Origin: Nitratireductor sp. XY-223
Lineage (GTDB): Bacteria > Pseudomonadota > Alphaproteobacteria > Rhizobiales > Rhizobiaceae
Reading direction: 5' to 3'
Assembly: GCF_004959855.1 (NCBI RefSeq)
Contig: NZ_SPNT01000009.1
Coordinates: 1 to 54,738 of the forward strand
Length of the DNA stretch: 54,738 bases
This document shows, piece by piece, positions 35,466-42,838 of this stretch (positions are counted from its first letter, which is position 1; every line of letters starts with the position of its first letter). The translations under genes were made by a program, and so were the position numbers. Below the pieces are notes generated by a model. It was not told the DNA's origin. It did no database searches and worked only from the letters and a program-made list of their open reading frames with translations.

Positions 35466-36257
35466 ATGACACCGCAAGGCAACATCATCGCAATACCGAC
35501 CTACAACCGGCGGGCTGAAGTCGAGGCCTGTCTGGACTGCCTGGCCTCGGTCGAGGGTCTCGATGACTGGCGCGTGATCATCCGGGACGATTGCAGCACG
35601 GACTACGATATAGCGGATCTGTTGAAGGACAGGCCTTTCTCGGCGACGGTGCTGCGCAGTAAATCCAATGGCGGCTGCGACAGGAACACGGTTCTCCTGC
35701 TACGGGCCTGTCTTGCGCAGAATGCCGGCCGGGTGCTGCTTTTGGACAGCGACATGATCGTTTCGAGAGATATTCTGCGGTTTGCCGACCGGGTCTTTGC
35801 GAATACGGACGGCGTGCTCAGCCTCTACAACTCCGTGCTGCACGACGAGGGTCAAATCGTCGATGACGATCTTGTTCTCAAAGACAGCATCGGAGGAGCG
35901 GCGACCCTCTGGGACGCATCGGTGCTGGGGCACATGCTGGAAGGCCTGGACGGCACCCGGTACTGGGACTGGCAGTTCTGCGATCGGGCCCGCGAAAGGA
36001 ATATCCGCATTTTTGTCGTGCGCAAAAGCAGGGCACAGCATATCGGTATCGAGGGATCCCACAGCGTGTGGTTCGGGCAACTGGACTACGGCGTCGGATT
36101 TCGGGTTGATACCGCCGAACAGGCGGCAGCGATCGCTATTGCTCACGACAAGCTGATGCTGTCACAAAGTCTCTACGCACTGAGCAAAAAGCCATTGCTG
36201 CAACGATGGCGCCGCAGCATCGCCAAACGACTGCCCAAAAAAAGGGCCGCCGGATAA
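35466..36257 (+). CDS. Family 2 glycosyltransferase
   Basis: A 263-residue GT-A fold glycosyltransferase: IAIPTYNRRAEVEACLDCLA at the N-terminus, IIRDDCSTDYD, LRSKSNGGCDRNTV and the metal-binding VLLLDSDMIVSRDIL (DSD). The WDWQFCDRARERNI block resembles the ED-x-D acceptor region. Basic C-terminus (RRSIAKRLPKKRAAG). The start is uncertain: ATG 35466 fits the family but has no good ribosome site; TTG 35430 would add 12 residues. The acceptor is unknown. Confidence 0.8.
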   Translation: MTPQGNIIAIPTYNRRAEVEACLDCLASVEGLDDWRVIIRDDCSTDYDIADLLKDRPFSATVLRSKSNGGCDRNTVLLLRACLAQNAGRVLLLDSDMIVSRDILRFADRVFANTDGVLSLYNSVLHDEGQIVDDDLVLKDSIGGAATLWDASVLGHMLEGLDGTRYWDWQFCDRARERNIRIFVVRKSRAQHIGIEGSHSVWFGQLDYGVGFRVDTAEQAAAIAIAHDKLMLSQSLYALSKKPLLQRWRRSIAKRLPKKRAAG

Positions 36258-36266
36258 CCGGCGGCC
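36245..36266. terminator. Strong hairpin (9-bp stem) between the glycosyltransferase and DUF934 genes
   Basis: GGCCGCCGG-ATAA-CCGGCGGCC, a perfect 9-bp stem whose loop holds part of the glycosyltransferase stop codon. No U-run follows. The genes converge here, so it probably acts as a terminator or 3' stabiliser for either transcript. Confidence 0.5.
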
Positions 36267-36295
36267 AGCCCTGGGAGTCCTCAGGAAGAAAGTCG

Positions 36296-36826
36296 TTAGG
36301 CGGCCGGTCCCTGAACGTGGCGCCAGGCATAGGAGCCGGTGGCGCGCGCCGGGGTCGCGGCGGGCTGGTAATAGCTGTTGATGGCCGGCAGCCGGCCTTC
36401 CGACAAACGCTTGATGGCGGTTGCGTTCGAGACCGCGAAACTGTCGATACCGCAGCGCTGCATCAGCGGAATCTGATCGATCAGCACATCGCCGGTGGCG
36501 CGCAACTCACCGGCATATCCGAGGCGCGCGCGCAGCAGCGAAGCCTGCGAAAAGGCGCGCCCGTCGTTGAAGGCCGGGAATGTGACGGCGATCAGCGCGA
36601 GCCGGTCGAGGAAGGGCTCTAGTTGGCGCACGTCGTCGACCGGGCCAACGATCACGCCGACATCTTCCGGCCGGCGCTCTTCGTCCGAGAGTTCCAGGTA
36701 GCGTTCCAGCGGCACCAGCAGGCGGGCATTGGCGCCGATCGTCCCGGCGGCGTCTTCCTCACCGGCGATGCGCCACGGATCGTCTTCAACGAAGCCATCG
36801 GCTTTCCAGAGTCTTGTCTCGCTCAT
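36296..36826 (-). CDS. DUF934 protein of the sulfite-reductase operon
   Basis: A 176-residue member of the DUF934 family, nearly always encoded next to cysI in alpha- and betaproteobacteria and thought to serve sulfite reduction, possibly as an electron-transfer or accessory protein; no reaction is established. Conserved blocks: RLLVPLERYLEL, VGVIVGPVDDVRQLEPFLDRL, ALIAVTFPAFNDGRAFSQASLLR and ATGDVLIDQIPLMQRCG. ATG 36826 has AAGGAA upstream; GTG 36844 overlaps the cysI stop and is the alternative. It is the last gene of the operon. Confidence 0.85.
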   Translation of the reverse strand: MSETRLWKADGFVEDDPWRIAGEEDAAGTIGANARLLVPLERYLELSDEERRPEDVGVIVGPVDDVRQLEPFLDRLALIAVTFPAFNDGRAFSQASLLRARLGYAGELRATGDVLIDQIPLMQRCGIDSFAVSNATAIKRLSEGRLPAINSYYQPAATPARATGSYAWRHVQGPAA

Positions 36827-36840
36827 GACGGGTTCCTTGC

Positions 36841-38511
36841 TCACGCGGCTTTCGACGTTTCGCCGTACAGCGCTTCCTTGAAGGGTGCCGGGCCGATCCG
36901 GCGATAGGCTTCGAGGAAGGTCTCGTCGGCGTTTTCACGCAGGCCGAGATAGGTCTCGACGATGGTCTCCACCGCGTCGGTGACCTTCTCCGGCTCGAAG
37001 CCGCGGCCGATGATCTGGCCGATCGACGTGTTCTCGTCGCCGGAGCCGCCGAGCGTGATCTGGTAGAGCTCTGCGCCCTTCTTCTCGACGCCGAGAATGC
37101 CGATATGGCCGACATGGTGGTGGCCGCAGGCATTGATGCAGCCGGAGATCTTGATCTTCAGCTCGCCGATTTCCCGCTGACGCTCCAGCGAGGCAAAGCG
37201 CTCAGAGATTTCCTGGGCAACGGGGATCGAACGGGCATTGGCAAGGGCGCAGTAGTCGAGCCCCGGGCAGGCGATGATGTCGCTGACCAGGCCGGCATTG
37301 GCCGTTGCCAGGCCGACGGCCAAGAGTGCCTTGTAGACATGTTCGAGATCAGCCAGCGCGACATGCGGCAGGACGAGGTTCTGCTCGTGCGAGACCCGGA
37401 TCTCGTCATGGCCGAATTTCTCGGCAAGGTCCGCGACGGTCTCCATCTGGGTATCGTCCGCGTCACCCGGAATGCCGCCGATAGGTTTCAGCGAAATCGT
37501 GACGACGCCGTAGTCGGGATGGCGGTGCGGTGTCACATTCTGGTGCACCCAGGCGGCAAAGCCCGGATCGGCCTTCTTGGCCGCGGCGATCAGGCCCCAG
37601 CCCTCGGCGCGGTCCTGCAGCTTCGGCGGCGCGAAATAGGCGGCAATCGCCGCGAGATCGTCCTGAGGCAGCTTCAGCTCGGTTTCCTTCAGCTTTTGCC
37701 ATTCGGCCTCGACCTGGCGGGTGAATTCCTCCTCGCCGGTCTCGTTGACCAGGATCTTGATGCGCGCCTTGTACTTGTTGTCGCGGCGGCCATAGAGGTT
37801 GTACACGCGCATGATCGCAGTTGTGTAGGACAGAAGGTCTGCTTCCGGCAGGAAATCGCGGATCTTCTTGGCAATGACCGGCGTGCGGCCCTGGCCGCCG
37901 CCGACCCAGACGGCAAAGCCCAGCGCGCCTTCCTCGTTGCGCTTCAGATGCAGGCCGATGTCGTGGACCTGGATCGCCGCGCGGTCGCGCTCGGCGCCGG
38001 TGACCGCGATCTTGAACTTGCGCGGCAGGAAGGAATATTCCGGGTGGTTCGACGACCACTGGCGCAGGATCTCCGCATAGGGGCGGGGGTCGGCAACCTC
38101 GTCGGCGGCGGCGCCGGCGAAATGATCGGCCGAGACGTTGCGGATGCAGTTGCCGGATGTCTGGATGGCGTGCATCTCGACTTCGGCGAGTTCCTCAAGG
38201 ATGGCCGGCGTGTCGGAGAGTTTCGGCCAGTTGTACTGGATGTTCTGCCGCGTCGTGAAATGGCCGTAGCCCTTGTCATAGTCGCGGGCGATGCGGGCAA
38301 GGCGGCGCATCTGGCGGCTGTTGAGCGTGCCGTAGGGGATCGCCACCCGCAGCATATAGGCGTGAAGCTGCAGGTAGACGCCGTTCATCAGGCGCAGCGG
38401 CTTGAACGCCGTCTCGTCGATTTCCCCGGACATGCGGCGCTCGACCTGGTCGCGGTACTGGGACACGCGCTGGCGCACGAAATCGTGGTCGAACTCGTCG
38501 TAACGGTACAT
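36841..38511 (-). CDS. cysI: Assimilatory sulfite reductase hemoprotein
   Basis: A 556-residue siroheme/[4Fe-4S] enzyme reducing sulfite to sulfide. Siroheme-binding regions: GYGHFTTRQNIQYNWPKL and TSGNCIRNVSADHFAG. The cluster cysteines follow the C-x5-C ... C-x3-C pattern, ACPGLDYC and SGCINACGHHHVGHIG. Duplicated ferredoxin-like NIR/SIR half-domains are visible. A separate CysJ flavoprotein is not encoded here, so electrons may come from ferredoxin. ATG 38511 has GAGGAG upstream, embedded just after the stop of the DUF2849 gene (11-base gap). Confidence 0.95.
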   Translation of the reverse strand: MYRYDEFDHDFVRQRVSQYRDQVERRMSGEIDETAFKPLRLMNGVYLQLHAYMLRVAIPYGTLNSRQMRRLARIARDYDKGYGHFTTRQNIQYNWPKLSDTPAILEELAEVEMHAIQTSGNCIRNVSADHFAGAAADEVADPRPYAEILRQWSSNHPEYSFLPRKFKIAVTGAERDRAAIQVHDIGLHLKRNEEGALGFAVWVGGGQGRTPVIAKKIRDFLPEADLLSYTTAIMRVYNLYGRRDNKYKARIKILVNETGEEEFTRQVEAEWQKLKETELKLPQDDLAAIAAYFAPPKLQDRAEGWGLIAAAKKADPGFAAWVHQNVTPHRHPDYGVVTISLKPIGGIPGDADDTQMETVADLAEKFGHDEIRVSHEQNLVLPHVALADLEHVYKALLAVGLATANAGLVSDIIACPGLDYCALANARSIPVAQEISERFASLERQREIGELKIKISGCINACGHHHVGHIGILGVEKKGAELYQITLGGSGDENTSIGQIIGRGFEPEKVTDAVETIVETYLGLRENADETFLEAYRRIGPAPFKEALYGETSKAA

Positions 38512-38522
38512 GGACAGGCTCC

Positions 38523-38834
38523 TCAGGCGGCCGTGGCCGGCTTGAACTCGGCCTGCTTGCCGAGATCGGTGCGGATGGTGGGGCCGGCGGCGCGGATGCG
38601 CTCGCGCAGGCGGATCGGATAGATGTCGCCGTCCACCTCATCGACGTCGATCACCTCGACATCGACGACGAGGTTGTCGTTGAAGGCCGATTTGCCGGCT
38701 TCCTCGAGCGCGTCGACCGCCTCCTGGTGGCGGGCAATCAGGGCGGTTTCGATGTTTTCGAGCCACTGGCCGTTGGCGCCGAGCCATACGGCGATCCCGT
38801 CGGTCAGGCGGTTGGCTGTCAGTACCTTCTTCAT
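38523..38834 (-). CDS. DUF2849 protein of the sulfite-reductase operon
   Basis: A small (103-residue) DUF2849 protein, found between cysG and cysI in many Rhizobiales. Sequence begins MKKVLTANRLTDGIAVWLG and contains VVDVEVIDVDEVDGDIYPIRLRE-like text (pieces VEVIDVDE and YPIRLRERIR). Function unknown; gene order points to siroheme or sulfite-reductase assembly. ATG 38834 has AAGAGG at good spacing; ATG 38843 has the SD too close. Confidence 0.85.
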   Translation of the reverse strand: MKKVLTANRLTDGIAVWLGANGQWLENIETALIARHQEAVDALEEAGKSAFNDNLVVDVEVIDVDEVDGDIYPIRLRERIRAAGPTIRTDLGKQAEFKPATAA

Positions 38835-38860
38835 CTCAGACATCCTCTTGTCCTGCCGTC

Positions 38861-40288
38861 TCAGGCGGCGGCGAATTGTTCGATGGCCGCCGAAAGCGGC
38901 GTGGACCGTTCGAAATTGGCGCCGGCAACGGCGTCGCCGATGATCACCATGACCGGGCCGGTGAGTTCCGAAAGGTGTTCGATCCCGGGCAGTTCCCGCA
39001 GTGTGCAGTGGAGCTGCATGCGGTCCGGCCGGCTGGCGTTCTCGACAATGGCGACGGCGGTGTCGCTCGCGAGGCCGGCTTCCATCAGCCGTCCGGCGAC
39101 GGATGCCGCGACGGTCCGGCCCATGTAGACGGCGATGGTGGCGCCGGAGACGGCGAGCTTGGCCCAGTCGGGCAGGACCTTGCCTTTGAGGTCATGGCCG
39201 GTGGTGAAGACCAGCGAGGCGGCAACGCCGCGCAATGTCAGCGGCAGGCCGAAATCCGCGGCCGCGGCGAAAGCGGACGTGATGCCCGGCACGATTTCGT
39301 GGCCGATTCCCGCATCGCGCAGTGCCGCCATCTCCTCGGCAGCGCGGCCGTAGATCAGCGGATCGCCCGACTTCAACCGCACGACACGCCGACCGCGGCG
39401 GGCCAGTTCAACGATCAGATCGTTGATTTCGTCCTGCGATTTCGAATGGCAGCCCTTGCGCTTGCCGACCGGGATGCGCTCGGCATCGCGCCGGCCCATA
39501 TCGACAATGGTTTCCGGCACCAAGGCGTCATAGAGGATGACGTCGGCTTCCATGAGGACACGCTGGGCGCGCAAGGTCAGAAGGTCTTCGGCACCGGGAC
39601 CGGCGCCGACGAGCCAGACATAGCCCTCGGCCTTGCCTGTCCCGTGCAGAAGCTGCGTCGCGGCCTGCTGGGCCGCGGCGAGGTCGCGCTTTTCGACGGC
39701 GTCGCGGACGCGGCCGGAAAAGAAGTTGCGCCAGAAGCTGCGGCGCGTGGCGCCGCGCGGCAGCACGTTGTCGACGGCGCCGCGATAGCTCTCGGCAAGC
39801 TGGGCGAGGGTTCCGAGCGACGGCGAAAGCATCTGGTCGATGCGGGCGCGGATCATCTGGGCAAGGACCGGGCCGGCGCCCTCGGTGCCGATGGCGACCG
39901 CGACCGGCGCGCGGTTGACGAGGGCGGGCGTCAGGAAATCACAATAGTCAGGCTGGTCCACCGCATTGGCCGGGATCCGGGCGGCGCGGGCATCGGTGAC
40001 GATGCGCGCGTCCTGGTCCGTCTCGCCGGTCGCGGCGAACACCAGCGTCGCGCCGTCAAGCTGTCCGGGTTCATAGGCGGCGAAAACCGTCGCGATGCCG
40101 TTTTTCTGCAGGTAAGCCGCGAAGGCCGCATCCGGTGCGTCGGCAAAGACGGTTATCGCCGCCGCCGTGTTGGCGAGCAGGCGCGTCTTGGCAAAGGCCT
40201 CGTCGCCATTGCCGAACACGGCGACCTTTTGACCGGCGACGTTGAAGAAGGCCGGGAAGGTCGAGAGTTTGCGATCGTGATCCGTCAT
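38861..40288 (-). CDS. cysG: Siroheme synthase
   Basis: A 475-residue fused enzyme making siroheme for CysI. The N-terminal precorrin-2 dehydrogenase/ferrochelatase domain has KVAVFGNGDEAFAKTRLL (Rossmann) and ANAVDQPDYCDF. The C-terminal uroporphyrinogen-III C-methyltransferase has VWLVGAGPGAEDLLTLRA, RLKSGDPLIYGRA, VPGITSAFAAAA and TGHDLKG. The ATG at 40288 follows AGGGAT; a longer frame to 40363 lacks homology. Divergent in role but co-directional with cysI: it is the first gene of the operon. Confidence 0.94.
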   Translation of the reverse strand: MTDHDRKLSTFPAFFNVAGQKVAVFGNGDEAFAKTRLLANTAAAITVFADAPDAAFAAYLQKNGIATVFAAYEPGQLDGATLVFAATGETDQDARIVTDARAARIPANAVDQPDYCDFLTPALVNRAPVAVAIGTEGAGPVLAQMIRARIDQMLSPSLGTLAQLAESYRGAVDNVLPRGATRRSFWRNFFSGRVRDAVEKRDLAAAQQAATQLLHGTGKAEGYVWLVGAGPGAEDLLTLRAQRVLMEADVILYDALVPETIVDMGRRDAERIPVGKRKGCHSKSQDEINDLIVELARRGRRVVRLKSGDPLIYGRAAEEMAALRDAGIGHEIVPGITSAFAAAADFGLPLTLRGVAASLVFTTGHDLKGKVLPDWAKLAVSGATIAVYMGRTVAASVAGRLMEAGLASDTAVAIVENASRPDRMQLHCTLRELPGIEHLSELTGPVMVIIGDAVAGANFERSTPLSAAIEQFAAA

Positions 40289-40474
40289 CGGTATCCCTGC
40301 GGACACACCTGTCCTGTTGACACGCATTGTCGTGTTTCGGGCACCGGGATTGAAGAAATGCAATTCTGCCGAAACGCCCGCGGGGATATATTTTTACCTG
40401 TCCGGCTTCACCAGGCGGATCAATTGCCTAAGAGCCTATCCGGGCGGCAGCGCAAACGGTCGATGGTATCGGGT

Positions 40475-41464
40475 TCACGGTTCGAAGCGGCCCGTTTGCG
40501 GCCTGGCGATGTCGTGAAGCCGCGTCGCGCCTTTCACCCGCGGCACCTTGCCGCCCATCAGGAGGCGCAGCATGTTCGGCGAAAACCGCTTGTTTTTCGG
40601 ATCGAGCACCGTGAGATCGCCGGACAACAGGCGCTGCATGTCGGGTGTCAGGCCAAGCCGGGGTCTGCTTTGACGTTGCGGCGCAACGTTCGGGGTCTTC
40701 GCGTTGCCGCCACGGCTCTCACCGACGCCCGGTCCGGGAAACTGCTCCGGATCGAAGCTCAGGGACGGTGCGTGGTTTCCGTCTTCATAGACGAAGCCTT
40801 TTCCGGTGAACCATTCGCGCGTCGGGAATTTCGATTCCTCGACCTTGAGCTCGATTTCCCGCCCGTCGATCTCGACCTTCGGGTGGTTTATCCAGTGCTG
40901 CGGACTTGTCATGGCCGGCGAAAACAGTTCCAGCTTTCCGTCTTCCAGCACGATGGTCCTGTCATCTGCCCGGAAGGCCTGTTTCCTGTTGTATCTGCTC
41001 GCGAATTCTTCAAAGCCCGAAGCCCGGTTGCGCCTCGGTCCGGCATAGATTTCATATGATTTTCTGATTCCCTCGTCGGCTTCCCTGACTTTCCAGTTCT
41101 CCACTTGTGCGAACCCCGGCCCGTCGAAGGCATGGGCCATGACGGCGCGCGACAGGCGCACAATGTCTTTCCAGTCGCCGCCGTTTTTCCTGACATAGTC
41201 GCCGATCCTGATGCCGATCGCGTTGTTCCACATGTCGAGGCCGTTGTCGGCTCCGTTGTCCTCTATGCTTTCATGTCTATTGAGCCTTGAAAGGGCTATC
41301 CGCGTCCCGAAAAGCCTGGCGAGTTCCGCCGACAGTAGGATATGGCGATAAGCGTCCGCCGCACCGCCATTTTGTCGTCCGGGAAGCTGTGATGCGACCG
41401 TCTCCCCTACGATCATTTTCTTTGGGCTATCAAAGAAGCGCTCGTAAATTGATTCCAGGTTCAT
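40475..41464 (-). CDS. DUF6973-like protein, putative toxin effector
   Basis: A 329-residue soluble protein. Residues 35-90 resemble the DUF6973 domain seen at the ends of wall-associated and polymorphic-toxin proteins: AADAYRHILLSAELARLFG, then NRHES (His64-Glu65), then NGLDMWNNAIGIRIG (Asn80-Asn81). Conserved His, Glu, Asp and Asn could form a hydrolase site. The C-terminal third is proline/glycine-rich with two similar motifs (TPDMQRLLSGD and SPNMLRLLMGG). No signal peptide. The ATG at 41464 lies 4 bases after the stop of a small membrane-protein gene with GAGGTG overlapping that stop, so the two are translationally coupled. GC content is normal here, unlike the two genes upstream. Confidence 0.55.
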   Translation of the reverse strand: MNLESIYERFFDSPKKMIVGETVASQLPGRQNGGAADAYRHILLSAELARLFGTRIALSRLNRHESIEDNGADNGLDMWNNAIGIRIGDYVRKNGGDWKDIVRLSRAVMAHAFDGPGFAQVENWKVREADEGIRKSYEIYAGPRRNRASGFEEFASRYNRKQAFRADDRTIVLEDGKLELFSPAMTSPQHWINHPKVEIDGREIELKVEESKFPTREWFTGKGFVYEDGNHAPSLSFDPEQFPGPGVGESRGGNAKTPNVAPQRQSRPRLGLTPDMQRLLSGDLTVLDPKNKRFSPNMLRLLMGGKVPRVKGATRLHDIARPQTGRFEP

Positions 41465-41468
41465 TTAT

Positions 41469-41900
41469 TTACACCTCGATTCTTTCCTTATATTTTTCAG
41501 AAATAAGCAATAAAAGGAAAATACATAGTGTATTCACTATAAACCTCTCCCGATTTATATGTAGATGCATATCCAAATTGTCTATAAAGAATACGCATAT
41601 AGATGTTAGAAAAAAGAAAATGTGCGGCAATAAACAAAAATATAAAACGATCTTGAATTTGAATTTCAAATTAAATACAATATGTACAATAAATAATATG
41701 CTTGCTATTTCGCTATATATTAATGTTGTCTGAATTAATTGATATCTTTCTTTGTGTATAATTTGGTCAACACCGGAGAGCAGCCATGAAATATCCTGAT
41801 TTGCAAAATGCGCTGCGGCGGAAAACAGAAAGAACGCGGCGCATAGAAGCCGAATGGTCCCTCTAGAGGGAACTGTTTTTTTCGAGTTTTGAAATGACAT
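41469..41900 (-). CDS. Small four-helix membrane protein A, putative immunity protein
   Basis: A 143-residue protein with four hydrophobic helices (about 16-33, 63-77, 84-107, 122-134). It is encoded by strikingly AT-rich DNA (isoleucine, phenylalanine, lysine, asparagine codons). ATG 41900 has a strong GGAGG six bases upstream. Its C-terminal NRERFIVNTLCIFLLLLISEKYKER matches NEMRFLMNIICFCLVYLLDEMYRSR of the next gene, so the two are paralogs. It is translationally coupled to the DUF6973-like gene. The arrangement is that of an immunity protein, which is inference. Confidence 0.65.
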   Translation of the reverse strand: MSFQNSKKTVPSRGTIRLLCAAFFLFSAAAHFANQDISWLLSGVDQIIHKERYQLIQTTLIYSEIASILFIVHIVFNLKFKFKIVLYFCLLPHIFFFLTSICVFFIDNLDMHLHINRERFIVNTLCIFLLLLISEKYKERIEV

Positions 41901-42049
41901 TAACGCCTCCAGCAGATCAGTTGTGCGGTCCGCATTGAATATGGCCGTTATTTTTGCAGGCCAGCCTGTTCGTCTTTGTCGTCGTGTTGCTGATTGAAAG
42001 TTGGGTGCATTTGTCGTTATCGAACATAATTCAGTTCAATTGACGCATT

Positions 42050-42469
42050 TCAGTTTTCTGACCTTGATCTGTACATTTCGTCCAGTAAATATACCAAACA
42101 AAAGCAAATTATATTCATTAAAAATCTCATTTCATTTTTATAATAAATATCAAAAGGGAAATCTATAATACAAAAAACGAAAAATAATAAAGAACTTAAG
42201 ATGTTTATTTTATAACAAATAAATAGGGCAGTCTTATAGTATTTTGAATTGAAAAAAATTGAAATGATAAAAACAATATTCGATGTAATATATATTGCAA
42301 AAAAAAGACTGGAGAGATCATAGATGTAGCTGAATATATCCACATAATCATAAATCGTACGCAGTGTGTCCGTGTTCATTTGGTATGCCAAAATGGAAAT
42401 GGCCAGGAAGACTGTTGCCAGCACCCACAGGGCCCGTGTGCGTGGAAGTTTTTCCGTGGTGCGTTTCAA
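42050..42469 (-). CDS. Small four-helix membrane protein B, paralog of A
   Basis: A 139-residue paralog of the 41469-41900 protein, with the same helix pattern and the same C-terminal R/ERF-x-N-x-ICxxL-x-E-x-Y motif. AT-rich coding. The start is TTG 42469; upstream in frame is a stop, and no ATG aligns with the paralog start. The ribosome site is weak. It lies 149 bases before gene A and is probably the first gene of the island. Confidence 0.6.
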   Translation of the reverse strand: MKRTTEKLPRTRALWVLATVFLAISILAYQMNTDTLRTIYDYVDIFSYIYDLSSLFFAIYITSNIVFIISIFFNSKYYKTALFICYKINILSSLLFFVFCIIDFPFDIYYKNEMRFLMNIICFCLVYLLDEMYRSRSEN

Positions 42470-42838
42470 GGTTTCACGAGTCCCATAATTGTCTTACGAC
42501 CGTTGCCATTAGCGGTGTTGCAGCTTTTGTCGGCGTGTTTGCCAACTATCCGTGCCAGTTTGGCACTGCACGCGCCATACGAGCGTTTCATCCCAGTCGC
42601 ACGCAATCATGTTCTTTTTTTGTTCCAGTGGCAATCCCAGTAAGTCAAATTGTCGGTTTCGGGTTCGTCGGGGCGCAACCCGATCGGCAAGGGCGGCGGC
42701 GGACCGGACCGGCGCGTCCGCCATACCGGCGCTCTTGACGCAGGCAGCGCATTGCAAAACCGTGACATTTTCAATCTGGCGTTCGCTGCTGTGCTCGGCT
42801 AGCATTCGGGCATAACGAACATAATATGGAGGTCCCTC
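42470..42838. other. Divergent intergenic region, membrane-protein island / 5'-nucleotidase
   Basis: A 369-base gap between divergent genes. It changes from AT-rich at the left to GC-rich at the right. It holds an inverted repeat GTGCCA-GTT-TGGCAC at 42552-42566 and a T-run near 42612. The 5'-nucleotidase has GGAGG before its ATG. No convincing gene; several short frames look random. Confidence 0.5.
42552..42566. promoter_or_regulatory. Perfect inverted repeat GTGCCA-GTT-TGGCAC
   Basis: A 6-bp inverted repeat with a 3-base spacer, about 83 bases upstream of the membrane-protein island. It is a plausible operator for that operon; no regulator is encoded alongside. Confidence 0.4.

Noticed and set aside
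41287..41733. Plus-strand frame through the AT-rich island
   Set aside because: It is antisense to the membrane-protein gene, with no ribosome site; the minus-strand genes show paralogy and good start signals.
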